Shown: positions 1 to 10,660 of the stretch, piece by piece | How the letters are laid out: the number at the start of each line of letters is the position of its first letter | Numbering within the stretch: the first letter of the stretch is position 1 | DNA from: Zygnema cylindricum | Taxonomy: Eukaryota; Streptophyta; Zygnematophyceae; Zygnematales; Zygnemataceae | Assembly: GCA_037447655.1 (NCBI GenBank) | Contig: JBBHKE010002503.1 | Span: 107,710 to 171,709, forward strand | Direction of reading: 5' to 3' | Length of the DNA: 64,000 nucleotides | The notes under the pieces: model-generated | Seen by the model: only the letters and a program-made list of their open reading frames with translations | What the model was told of the DNA's origin: nothing | The model's database searches: none | Translations under genes and position numbers: made by a program

Positions 1-186
1 CAAAAATAAAAATTTACCCTCATATTAAGAGTGAATCCTACCGTTTTCTGAGTACCATTACCGTTCGAACTTACGTACGATTACTTAAAAAACTGTACGA
101 ATTATACGATTTGCCCTAAAAACGAGGGTAAAACGTCGATGGTGTAACACGGTAACTTAACCCTAAAACACAGTGAAGCAAGATCC

Positions 187-1215
187 ATGGCTGCCGGAAA
201 CAGACGTCTCTCTCTTGATACTGATACACTGCTTGCGCAAGCCGACAAAGCGATAGCCATGGCCGAGTATGCGCATGCCACATGGCAACAGCGTATTGAC
301 GAACAACGTCATTTTTCAAGGACGGCTGACCGTATAGGACAGGAGGGAGTAGAGAAAGAGAGGGCGCGAGCAAAGTCTCCTGCAGAAGCTGATTCATCTT
401 TTAGTATCCATAGATCCGTGAAAGCTAAGAATAACAGGTCTTCACTGGCGAGCAAAGGGAGTGAGAGTGAGAGTGACAGAGAGGGAGAGAGGGAGAGAGA
501 GAGGGAGAGAGAGAGGGAGAGGGAGAGGGAGAGAGAGGGGGAGAGAGGGAGGGAGAAAGGGAGGGAAAGTGGGAGGGAGAAAGAGAGGGAGGTAAGGGGA
601 GAGGATGGGGCAGCTATGGCGGTACAGGCTTTTAGTATTGGTGTTGCAGCCATGGAGGAAGGTGATTTTGGAAAAGCTGCTTTGTTTTTTAAAGAAGCTG
701 CTTCAAAATGTCCGCCAGAAAAACATGCAGCGTTGGAGAAGATAGAAAGACATATGACCAATGCTTTGGAGAAGTTGAGAGAGCTGGAAATAAGAGAGAA
801 CAGAGGTGTCTTTGAAACTAAAATAAAAGAAGAGAGACAACCCTGTGAAGAGGTGGAGTCCTCAGGCTTTCATAGGTTCGATTTGCGGAACAAAGAAAAG
901 GAGGGGGAGAAGGAGAGAGAGCCTGATTTTTCTTCTTCAGAGCTGTCAAGTAGACGGAAATTAGAGAGCAAAGTCATGGAGGGAAAAGATGAAGAGCGTG
1001 AGGTTTCTTCTTTGTCTTCTGTTTCTTTAGAGCCTGATGCAGCGATGGCAGACAGTTTCTTTAGGGCAGGTGTCACTGCTCTGGAGGAAGGAAGTCCTAT
1101 TAGTGCTCTAAAGCATTTGAAGATTGCAGCTATAAAATGCCCTCCAGAGAAGAGAACAGCTGCAAATAAAATTCAAAAACTTATTGCCAAGGTACAAGCT
1201 GAACTTAGAAATTGA
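187..1215 (+). CDS. Unrecognised protein with two TPR/MIT-like helical repeats
   Basis: A 342-residue intronless reading frame. I do not recognise the family. Seen directly: residues ~142-199 and ~285-342 are two copies of a ~58-residue unit, each starting A-A-M-A and carrying G-V-x-A-(M/L)-E-E-G, a short helix, then K-C-P-P-E-K and a final helix; the pattern resembles a pair of antiparallel helices as in TPR or MIT domains. Residues 15-60 form another charged helix (LLAQADKAIAMAEYAHATW). Residues ~97-137 are an E/R/G tract encoded by a (GAGGGA)n-like run at 477-598, so that stretch is probably microsatellite expansion in coding sequence. The ATG at 187 has an A at -4 and a G at +4 and no earlier in-frame ATG was noticed. 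A regulatory or scaffold role is possible but is only inference. Confidence 0.6.
   Translation: MAAGNRRLSLDTDTLLAQADKAIAMAEYAHATWQQRIDEQRHFSRTADRIGQEGVEKERARAKSPAEADSSFSIHRSVKAKNNRSSLASKGSESESDREGEREREREREREREREREGERGREKGRESGREKEREVRGEDGAAMAVQAFSIGVAAMEEGDFGKAALFFKEAASKCPPEKHAALEKIERHMTNALEKLRELEIRENRGVFETKIKEERQPCEEVESSGFHRFDLRNKEKEGEKEREPDFSSSELSSRRKLESKVMEGKDEEREVSSLSSVSLEPDAAMADSFFRAGVTALEEGSPISALKHLKIAAIKCPPEKRTAANKIQKLIAKVQAELRN
477..598 (+). repeat. Coding (GA/GAGGGA)n microsatellite
   Basis: Purine-only tract of GAGA and GAGGGA units inside the first gene, in frame as Glu/Arg/Gly. Its length is a multiple of three only overall, and individual units vary between 6 and 8 bases. It matches the same motif found in non-coding positions elsewhere in the window. 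Confidence 0.8.
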
Positions 1216-2929
1216 AATTTTCAGTCAGAAATGGGTATCTCAAGCTGTTAAAACCCCTTAAATCCCTTAAAACCTCATCAATCCCCTTGAAAGCCTTGAA
1301 AACTCAAAAACATCCTACCAAGCCTGAGAAAACCCGACAAATCCGAAAAAACCTTAAAGTAATCCGGGAGCAACTGCCCTCTTTGTACGAAGGAATGCAT
1401 TGTTATTCCATTCCCTAACAAAGGAGAATGGATAGGTTGCGGAAAGGCCACGAGTCTTCAAAATTGAGCCTATAAAGTTCTTCTTTAGAAGCGACCAATA
1501 ATTGTCGAAGATGATTGTCGAATGCAGGGAAGTTTTTCATGGCTGTTAGATTATGATCTCAGTCACAATTCATATTCTCTTTTGAGGTCTTATGAGAAAA
1601 GGTTGATTTCACGGGTTCAAATTTCATAAGTATGCTACTTTCATCATTTAGTAAAGGATATTTTGCTCTTTGAACTTTTTTTCTTTGCGGCTACTTCAAC
1701 TTGAAGAGTTTCATGTGCTGTCGGAATTTCAAGGAACTTTGTGGCAACTTCAATATGTGTAGCTCATACTTTCTTGTTCTGTACATTATCACTGAGAAAT
1801 TTTGATAAACAGTTTTTTTGATTGTACATAAATCTAATTCACACCGTACGTCTACTGGGAGCCACAGAGCCTCCTTCCATCTTCTAGAGCCCTTAATGAT
1901 ATTTTCAAGAATTCCTTTGTTATTGTATTGTATATTCCAATGTTGGACTTAAATCCTTGTTTTGCTAATGTCTTTTATCATAACAATCTGGCTCTCAGCA
2001 TTTTCACCATGTAAAATTTGAGTATTTTGTGGACATCTAAAGAATCGTCAATTATCACAAAGAGTGAGAGGGACTTTGAATCACCTTTTAAGAATCTGAT
2101 TTAGTTACTAGCAACCAAAAAGCACAACAAGTGATCAACAATAACATCTCATGTTTTGTTCACGTGACAAGGTTTGGTTACATTGTCACTTGAAACAAGT
2201 CAATCGTAATACATTTGCTATATCAACTAAAAACTAAGGTTTCATAAACTATTTGCAATTGGAATACTCTTCTAGTTAACATCATGCTAAGTTTCCAACA
2301 ACATTCATCCACAATATTTTCTTTATTTGGACCAGAAAAATGAGACTTAGTAACTCTTAGAAACCACCATAATCACCATTATTTAGCACACTAACGTCAA
2401 AACAAGAGTGTTCAACACTGCATACACATCTATCGGAATTTTGGTTATTATCCATCCGTAAAAAGGACAAAAGACATAATGACACGTGTTTTAAGATGAG
2501 TCAGCTTCATTTTTTTTAAATGTTTTGCGTTTGGCACAAATGAATGGATTCGTTTTTTAAGATTTTCATACAAGCGTTATACATAATGAATAGCAGACAG
2601 ATTCTAAGATAATGCAATGTTTATGATTCATCCATAATTTGGGTCGCTGTCCTTTAGTTGGACAAGATAAATGCTATATGTTGAAACAACTTAGCCGAAA
2701 TTTTGCTTATCATGCAACTTAGCTTAAGTTTTGTATATTAATGCCAGGTGGCAGAACTGCAGCTTAGGCAAAACGTTAGATTTGGATTCAGAAAATTTTG
2801 TCAAATTTCCGCATTAAAGAAAAAAGACAAAGCCAGCATACAGAGTTTAGTGTTAAACGCAACTTAGCCAACAAACTTTTCCAATCTTTAAATAAATTCC
2901 AATCTTTGTAAATTCCCAAGGCTAGATGC
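1216..2929. other. Intergenic, no gene seen
   Basis: AT-rich sequence. Only a short frame (1212-1418) starts here, made of K/L/P-rich near-repeats (LKPLKSLKTSSIPLKALKT) from a degenerate 'aaacccct' tract, and I do not consider it a gene. No RNA gene or repeat was recognised. Confidence 0.5.
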
Positions 2930-3105
2930 TATTTAAGCTCTTAGAGAAAGGTTGAACAGCATTCTATACCCTTTCATTTTCTTTCCTTCTCTCTTTCAAT
3001 CTCTTCTTTTTTGTTTTTAAAATTTTCATTCAAATAGCAATCTCCTTCCTCTCCTGTCCTCTGTCTCCACCCCCTTGTCTTTGTTCAGTTGCGAGGATAT
3101 AACAT
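2930..3105 (+). promoter_or_regulatory. Putative core promoter and CT-rich leader
   Basis: TATTTAA at 2930-2936 lies about 175 bases before the next start codon and is followed by a strongly pyrimidine-rich stretch (2975-3075) of the kind common in plant 5' leaders. Placement is by composition only. Confidence 0.3.
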
Positions 3106-3995
3106 ATGAAGAAGAAAGCTCCAAAACACAACAAAACCTCGAAGAATTCGGATAATAAATTCAACTTGCAACGGCAATTCCAAACTATTTGCTTTTCTCG
3201 CTATATTTCAAGATTTAAGAAATTTCAAAACCTACGAGATTTCAAAACCGTTATGGGTCAACAGAATTCTTCCTCTGGTGAGAATCGTCCAATCAGAGAA
3301 AGTTATCGAACAGACGATTCTCGACCAGTTCGACTAGATCCGTCAAAAATTCGGTATACACAAGAAAGTATCAGCAGTAAGTTTAAAGATGGGCGGAAAG
3401 TGGAAACCCTAATTGATGAACTGAAATCAAACACCAAATCTCCGGATGATGTGAAAAGGATGAAAGTTTTCCAAAAAGACGGAAATTGGTACAGTTGTGA
3501 TAACCGACGGTTGTATTCTTTCCGAGAAGCCGATGTCAAGTGAGTTTTCACATATTAAGCGAACACAGTATCTTATGTTATCTCTTATCTTATATATGGC
3601 TCTTTGTTTCATTCAGCATTGCTTTCATATTTATGTGAAAGTTGAGTTGTCGTTTTCGGAATTATTTGGTACAAAGGGTCAAATATAAAATGCGCGCTTC
3701 AAATCTCAATTTTGATGTCCTTAAAACTCTTAGTACAATTTTGTCCGTGTTATACATAGGATTTGAAATATGTTATACTGTTGCAAATAAAATTTTGGAA
3801 AGTACTTCTTGCATGCATGACTTTCTACATCTGTCGTCATTTCTGACATTAGACTCACTCTGGACTTTATTATTATTTTGCTGCAAATGCAGAGATGTAC
3901 CATGTGTTGACGTCACATCTCAGACAAAAAACAAATTCTACAAAGGCACATCTCCCGGCGAGAATATACGTGTGCGACAATCTCAATCTGATTGA
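3106..3995 (+). CDS. ParB/sulfiredoxin-fold-like protein, two exons
   Basis: Exon 1 is 3106-3539 and exon 2 is 3893-3995; the 353-bp intron has GTGAGT at 3540 and ends AAATGCAG. Joining them keeps frame (phase 2) and gives 178 residues. The joined protein has the order I associate with a small ParB/Srx-like family: P-S-K-I-R-Y-T-Q-x-S-I-S-x-x-F-K-D-G (from ~residue 79), a D-N-R-R-L motif at 132-136, then F-R-x-A-x-V-K-D-V-P across the splice, and a final segment with N-K-F and G-E-N-I-R-V-R. In that fold the N-R-R motif lies in the nucleotide- or DNA-binding region; the role here is unknown. The start could instead be the Met at 3253 (MGQQNSSS), because residues 1-49 are basic and unlike the rest. 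Without the splice the frame would stop at 3541 before the end of the domain. Confidence 0.62.
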
Positions 3996-6358
3996 TTGTA
4001 AAAATTAAAAAAGAAAGATTAAAAAAAAAACATTGTGGAACTCAGAAATGGACTCTCGTTCTCACGAATTATGAAGTTTTTTCATTGTCAAAATTTGATA
4101 ATTGCGCTTCTGTCATTTTTGTAAGAAGGACGTGTTAGTAGAAATCATGCAAGATTTTGCTTTTGTCTGGAAGTAGCTCTTTGAAGCATGAACTGGATAC
4201 AGAATTATACATTAGTAATATATACAGAATTATACATTAGTAATATATACAGAATTATACATTAGTAATAGATCAGATTCTGTAAATAACACAGTCAGTG
4301 GAGAGAGATGCATGATATAGAAAAAGGTCTGCCTTTTTCTTTTTTTGCTCCTTCCTATGTTTTTTTGTCTTTGCCGCACTGAAAAGTTGTATGCGACGTT
4401 TTAGACTTTTGCAAAGATGTTCATGTCCAATGTTCTATGTTGGCGTTTCTCTCCGTTTCGCGTTCCGTGATGGTATTTTTCTGTGTTCAACTGTTCATGC
4501 TCTATGATGGTACGCGTTTACAGCTATTAGTGTTCGCTTTTTTTTTTCTCGTCACTCGAATCACCATTCTCCGTGCACACATTTCCTTTTCGATTAGAGA
4601 CCGTCGATCTGAAGCTAGGAATCTTACCTTTCCATCGCAACCCTAGATTGATAATCCGAAAAGGTGAAAAGAGAAAATTGAGTTTGAAGGGCGGAAAAAA
4701 CATAAACGCTAAATTTGATACACGGTGTACTTCTCTCTGTGTTGCTGTTTACTCACGACTTGTTGGCTGAAAATGTTTTTTTTATGTTTGACAGAGTGAT
4801 GTGGCTCCCGGCAAATTCTTAAAAAAATCATTTTCCGTACATCTGGATTCTTGCATACGAAATTGCAGATTGAAAGGCAGTGCTTAAAGGATTTTTTTGT
4901 ATATGACGAAACTTCTTTGTTGAACTTGTTTTCCCAAATATAATGTGAGGTGTCAAAAAGAAGATATCAATATGAATATAATGACGAGGATGAGATCCTC
5001 CAAAATCGTCAACAAAACTTACTGCCATCAATCTTATTTGCATGTTTTCATAACTTCGTACCGCTTAGTAATTTATCACCTGCAACACTATAATGTAGTA
5101 AATATGTATAATATTATAAAATATAATATAATATAAATATAATAGTATAGTATATAATATATAATGTAGTTTCAGTGTTTGTTAGTCATGACTGTTAACA
5201 GTGCCTAACTCATTAAATGCTAATACAATCCTAATAAATTAGCTATTTTTCATATCATTCGCGCTTTACACTAAAATGATTCACCTAATTTTTGAAGGAA
5301 AAATGAATTTTATGATTTGTAAACATTATACCAAAATCCGGAAACGCGGTAGTAAACCATTTGAGTACAGGAATAAATGGAAGGCAAAAAAAAGATGAAA
5401 CGTCACATGAATGCCTTAATAGCTCTCTTGATCAACGAATAAATTAAATTACAACAATCTTGCAATATTGCAAGCTCAGTTCTTTCTTTATTTTTCAACC
5501 TTTACAGCTGTAATAAAGGCCAGTGTTTGGGAGAGATTTATCGGGAAAGCCATGATTTTTTTTTTGAAAGTGACTGGATGTATCGAAAACCTTCCAAGGG
5601 AATGAAGGGGGAAATGGTTTAACTTCTTGTCGTGATGAAGAAGGTATTATTATATTATGTTGAGTTTCATGATTTCGCAATCACACCATTTGTTGTAGCT
5701 CAAATATGATAAGCGTTTAGGAACAACATTTTTTTTTCTTAAGAACAGCACCGTTTTCCTCCCAATAGGAATGCCTTATAATTAAACGGTTTGGTATCTT
5801 GCGCCACATGGAAAATATCTCAAGTTCCTTTTTAAATTTTAATAATACTAGGCAAATTTAAACATTCAACATGCCAATTAACCTCTTTCTCTTCCCTGAG
5901 CCCAATAGTTTTACACCAATGCCGCCATGTTTTCCTTGCAAACAAACAAACCAAATTATACATTTTGAAAAAAACTGCAAGCAATTATAAATAATTGTAA
6001 GTAACCAATATTGCAAATGTCCTTATCGTGGGAGACACACACCTTTACGCATGATTGAATTACATTTTCCCTTCGATTTCGATAAACAATTTCACACTTA
6101 AAGCTTACATGGTTTGCCAACTCGATTCCCCAAAAGCCTCGGTTTGGGTCTTAAATGAACCAGTTGAAAAACGTCAAAGAAAACGTTTTTTCGGTTGTCA
6201 AATATACTGGTTTCCATTTCATCACAGTGAGCAAAATGCAAAGAAAAGAAAAGCACAGGATTAAGAAGGATAAGAGAAAGAGATGATTTCACTTGAAAAC
6301 CTTTTGCAAGATAACAAAACATACAACTTTAAACTTATTGGGAAACAATTGAGAACAC
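3996..6358. other. Intergenic, AT-rich; no gene seen
   Basis: Contains one short tandem repeat (separate entry), an AT/TA-rich patch at 5096-5170 and homopolymer runs. Short frames here show no family resemblance or codon structure that I can support. Confidence 0.5.
4199..4270. repeat. 25-bp tandem repeat, ~2.9 copies
   Basis: The unit AGAATTATACATTAGTAATA plus TATAC is repeated with exact 25-base period starting at 4201, 4226 and 4251, essentially without substitutions, so the duplication is recent. Confidence 0.9.
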
Positions 6359-6854
6359 TACACCGCGCATCGTAATTAGAGTAATGAAAAAATTATAATA
6401 CAAAAACTAAAAAAAAAATAGAGTAATAAACGCTAATTTATGTGATAGAGTTGTTTCAACTATGAAGTTTACTCTAATTTATTTAAGTACTCTAATTTGG
6501 CGCTTAATATCCTCTGTAAATAAGGTATTGGTACAAAATTTGGCAAACGTACAGTTTATCGTCACTATGACGTTTACCTACGCAGTTTGTTAAAACGCAG
6601 TTACATGATAACGGCCGTATTAATCATTATTTGTACTTTTTACTTAATAAAGTACAATTTTACGATCAGAGGTCGTCCAGTACTCACACTACATATTTAA
6701 AACGAACCTATATTAGAATTAAAAACGCTAATTAAACTTTACCTTAAATAGAATAATGAAAAAACTAGAATCATTTACTCTATTTCATGTGATAGATTCG
6801 AAATTTCGAGCGACCGAATTAGAGTAATTTACTATAATTACGATTCGCGGTGTA
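6359..6854. mobile_element. MITE, ~500 bp, complete (copy 1)
   Basis: Begins TACACCGCGCATCGTAATTA and ends with its inverted complement (TAATTACGATTCGCGGTGTA form). The terminal TA is compatible with a TA target duplication as in Tc1/mariner-like elements. The inverted symmetry extends outward to AACACTACACC / GGTGTAGTGTT with GAG on both sides, so the exact end and superfamily remain open. No coding capacity. Confidence 0.75.
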
Positions 6855-7092
6855 GTGTTGAGAAATAAAGACTTAAAATTAAACAACTTGAAAAAAAGGA
6901 AGTAGGAAAATTACTATACGAAATAGTTACCCAAAAAAATAACAAAAAAAAAACTCACTATACGACGTAACATACAAAACTACTTGAAAGGAACAAATTC
7001 AAAAACTTACAGCGTAATATAATTTATATACACACTATACTACTAAACTATACTGTGCTCTATATTTACTCCATATACACAAAAACTACCGT

Positions 7093-7352
7093 CTACGAAC
7101 TGATAAAACAAAAGCTAACCAGTTGCGCTCCAAGGGCACAGAGGTAGCAATAGTCAGTGAAACTGAACCGGTGATCTCTAGGGAGAGGGAGAGGGAGAGG
7201 GAGAGGGAGAGGGAGAGGGCGAGGGCAAATTGGAACGGCACAATTGGGTGTACCTTCTTTCTGTCGTGATGTGCTTCTTACGGATTTGACTTCCTCACTA
7301 CGCGACAACAACTTCTCTCTGTCGCGATGCGCTACAGGGAAGTAGAGGGAAG
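7093..7352. other. Spacer with (GAGGGA)n tract
   Basis: Between two MITE copies. Positions 7176-7225 are a GAGAGG hexamer array; the motif TTCT(C/T)TCTGTCG(T/C)GATG occurs twice, at ~7255 and ~7313. No gene seen. Confidence 0.5.
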
Positions 7353-7490
7353 TACACCGCGAATCGTAATTAGAGTAGAGAAAAAATTAGAGTAAAAAAA
7401 GAAAAAATTAGAGTTATGAAATCTAATTTGTGTGATATAACTTTTTCAAAAAGGAATTTTACTCTAATTTTTTAATAAGGGTGGCATTCC
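7353..7490. mobile_element. MITE fragment, left end only
   Basis: Starts TACACCGCGAATCGTAATTA, matching the left ~140 bp of the 6359 copy including the 'aatttgtgtgata' stretch, then stops at 'ggtggcattccatc', which resembles the end of another repeat. Confidence 0.55.
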
Positions 7491-7532
7491 ATCAGGAAAT
7501 TATGTAATCGTACATCGAACATTACAGGATGC

Positions 7533-8030
7533 TACACCGCGAATCGTAATTAGAGTAAATTACTCTAATTCGGTCGCTCGAAATGTTGACTCTATCACAT
7601 GAAATAGAGTAAATGATTTTAATTTTTTCATTATTCTATTTAAGATAAAGTTTAATTAGCGTTTTTAATTCTAATATAGGTTCGTTTTAAATAGTAAGGA
7701 GTCACACGACCTCGACCGCAAAATTGTACTTTATTATAAAAGGTACAAATAATGATTTAATACAGAGCCGTTATCATGTAATCCGCGTTTTAACAAACCG
7801 CATAGTGCAAACGTCATAGTGACAATAAACTGTACGCTTTATAAATTCTGTACCAATACCTTATTTACAGTAGAGGATATTAGCGTGCCAAATTAGAGTA
7901 CTTAAATAAATTAGAGTAAACTTCATAGTTGAAACAACTCTATCACATAAATTAGCGTTCATTACTCTATTTTTTTTTTTAGTTTTTGTATTCTAATTTT
8001 TTCATTACTCTAATTACGATTCGCAGTGTA
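7533..8030. mobile_element. MITE, 498 bp, complete (copy 2, inverted)
   Basis: Same element as 6359-6854 but in reverse orientation over its whole length: the CGGTCGCTCGAAAT block near its left end mirrors ATTTCGAGCGACCG near the right end of copy 1. Ends are TACACCGCGAATCG and CGATTCGCAGTGTA. Non-coding. Confidence 0.75.
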
Positions 8031-8375
8031 CATTTTGAACGATGTTCTATCGCGCAGTGTTTGTAATCCTTGTGCTCAAAATTGAATGGTACCACGTAAG
8101 ATAAGATCGTATATTGAAAATCGTTAAATATTTTTCTCACCGACCAACTTCAACTTGAAATCTTCATTTGCATACCATGTACGTGTGGACCAGGTCATCG
8201 TACAACATAAATTTTGTACTCTTTGCAGGCGCTTGTCAGAAACAAGCTCAATTTTTGTAGGGTTTTTGACTTCCTGTTTTTTCACGTGACGAATGCCCGC
8301 TTCCACAAATAGTGTTGAATGTGCTTTAACAAAAATAGCGTGATGAAAGCTTCTGTACAAAAGGTCAACTTTGAC

Positions 8376-8605
8376 CCTCCATAACTTACTGCTCAAGGGA
8401 GCAAATTCAGAGATTCTTTTTGCTATCGACTCAGGGGAGTCTTGTCTTCACAGGGGTGAAGTTGGTCAGAGTTTGTGTCTGTCAGGGTGGCAGTTATTTT
8501 TGATGGGACACAAAGGGGTCAGGGTTATCCTAGAGGCTTCTTGGAAGCTGTCCACTCTGAGGACTTATGGAGGTCTCAGAGTTTCACAACGGTCATTGTT
8601 ACCTC
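8376..8605. repeat. Dispersed ~200-bp repeat, copy 1
   Basis: Shares CCATAACTTACTGCTCA and 'tatcctagaggct' with the sequence at 41,079-41,280 in the same order and spacing, with the hairpin ACTCAGGGGAGT. It carries a 95-codon open frame that is disrupted in the other copy, so I treat it as a repeat and not a gene. Class unknown. Confidence 0.5.
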
Positions 8606-8744
8606 CCAGATCTATAGAGAATATTGGCAAAATTCTCAGTAATGTTGTTCGCGTATAAAAACAAAATAAGCGGTACGGCTTGATACGGATAGGCGCCGAT
8701 TTTTGTAAACTATCCCAAACTACCCCACTTTTTGTCTTATGGAA

Positions 8745-9052
8745 CCATAGTTCAAAAATAGGCGTTTTTATGGTAGGCCTTTAGTCGACGCCTTTATCGT
8801 AAGTTGTGTTATGGGCTTTTCATGTGATCCTCTTTGATCGCTACTTTGATCAGCGATCGTCCGATCGTCTGAATTTGACGGTGTAAATAATTTTTTTTGG
8901 TCCGAATGTTTTAATTGGTTCAATTTTTGGTCCGAATGTTTTAATTGGTCCGAATAGGTCTGAATACAATATGGGTCTTAAGGTCATATTGTAGGTTTTG
9001 CATACAATAGGCATATTGTATGGGCCTACTTTCACCTACTTTTAAACTATGG
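8745..9052. mobile_element. Non-autonomous element, CCATAGTT family
   Basis: Starts CCATAGTTCAAAAATAGGCG and ends CTACTTTTAAACTATGG, an inverted terminal repeat. It contains the family hallmark GTAAGTTGTGTTATGGGC followed by 'atgtgatc' and 'agcgatcgtccgatcgtc'. Further copies lie at 31.7, 37.8 and 38.3 kb. Confidence 0.65.
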
Positions 9053-9119
9053 ATGGAACGCCACCCTAACTCTAATTTGGGCGTAAATCTGGGTGCTGAA
9101 TATATCCACTTTAAATTAA

Positions 9120-9440
9120 GTACAAGTAAAGAATATGAGAAAACGTACAGTTTCACGTCATTATGACGTTTGCTTTGCGTGGTTTGTTAGAACGCCGTTA
9201 CATGAAAACGGCCTGTACTAAATCATTATTTGTACTTTTTTACAATTTTGCACGGTCAGACATTGACCGTACACCACACTATTCAAAACGGCACTGTATT
9301 AGAGTTATTAACGCTCGTTCAAAAAGTACCTTAAATAACGTAAATAATAATTTAGAATAATGTACCTATTTATAGTGATAGAGTCAAGATTTGGGGTGAC
9401 GGAATTAGCGTACATAACTCTAATTATGATTCGCAGTGTA
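9120..9440. mobile_element. 5'-truncated MITE
   Basis: Internal part ('cgtacagtttcacgtcattatgacgttt', 'ttgtacttttt') matches 6550-6660 and the right end 'aattatgattcgcagtgta' is a MITE terminus; the left terminus is missing. Confidence 0.55.
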
Positions 9441-9724
9441 CCTACGGATCTAGGTTCTCGCTAAGCGACATTATGTTATCTCCGACGCAATTTACTATGT
9501 ACGGATCGAACTTTTTACTCTCTACGCGATGGCACTTCCATTTAACTTTAATTTTATGGTGTGCCATGTAACCGAAACTTGTCGATGTAGCTTTGTCTTT
9601 TAATGAAAGTTCTCCGTACTACTTTTCAAAGTGTTCCAATGTGCGCAAACGGCATCGTTAATTTGAACTATGACAATTGTAGACGTGCATAAAACTTATT
9701 ACGTTTGTAGCTTAGCTTTTTGTA

Positions 9725-10135
9725 GTGTTGTGTATCGGTACGGTTTTGCCGATTACCGATGTCCCTTTTTTTGGCTTGCCGATAATCGATATATTGGAAC
9801 GATATATTTGTACCATTGTTATCGCGATGAAAAACCGATATTATCGTGATAACACCGGTAACGATAACTATCGTCGACAATTGTACGGTTTTCCGTACAG
9901 CTATACGGATAACTGTCCGTGCTAAACTCCCGTTATACAGAGTATGGAACAGATTGTCATACATGGCATGCCACGCCATATACAGCGAAAAATATAATAC
10001 AATATATTATAAAGTGTTCTTATATAGCGTACTATATTTTTTTCTATGTTGGTCTCGGAGCGATATATCGGGACCCCTCACCATTCGATAACCGATAATC
10101 ATCGGTATCGCTTTTATTGTGATACGTTTCTTGCC
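9725..10135. mobile_element. Palindrome-rich element with GTGTTGTGTAT ends
   Basis: Left end AGTGTTGTGTATCGGTA and right end AATACACAACACT are inverted. The interior is full of TATCG/CGATA steps that fold on themselves. Related half-copies occur near 44,460-44,550 and 45,590-45,742 (…ACACAACACTAG). The ends recall hAT-type termini, but no 8-bp duplication is evident. Confidence 0.45.
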
Positions 10136-10144
10136 AATACACAA

Positions 10145-10660
10145 CACTGGATTTTCGTGATATTGTAGATATCTAGGGTTTTATGACATTGTGACGTCAT
10201 GTTCACTTGTGACAAAGTCGACGTCACTAATTACAGAAAAAATCACCTTGGTTTCTCTATTTTGGTTTTTTTGTCTTTTCTCCCTCGATCAGCCATCAAA
10301 CTATGCCTAAAGGTAATAAAAAATACATATTTTTGCGGGCTCTTTCATTTCATACGAATACTCTGTGTTTCATTCTTAGAAGCGGGGAGAGAGGAGAGAG
10401 GAGTGACAATGTGAATGGCCAAGAGAAAGGCGACGACGGCATAAACTTTTACAAAGGACCCATGAATGGAAGTGGAAGTTGGAGACCCTTGTAATTTTTT
10501 TTACGTACATTGCACGTGACGGGCAAGAAAAAAATATATTGTGTAATTCTCCTTGTGCAAAAAAAATAAAATACGTGAGGCACGTGCGTAGACATTTTCC
10601 TATTTGTTGTTCAATTGTTACTTTAACTATTAAAATCTTGAGTGGACTCTCGAGTGGATT
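10145..10660. repeat. Copy of the 42.2-42.7 kb repeat
   Basis: 'tagggttttatgacattgtgacgtcatg', 'ggacccatgaatg', 'gcacgtgacgggca' and 'tttgttgtt' appear in the same order at 42,228-42,690, so this is a second, diverged copy of part of that large inverted-repeat element. Small frames inside it are not conserved between copies. Confidence 0.55.

Noticed and set aside
309-761. 150-codon minus-strand frame with Ser/Leu runs
   Set aside because: Antisense shadow of the GA-rich coding region of the first gene.
8371-8658. 95-codon frame with ordinary-looking composition
   Set aside because: The second copy of this repeat at 41 kb is not open in the same frame.
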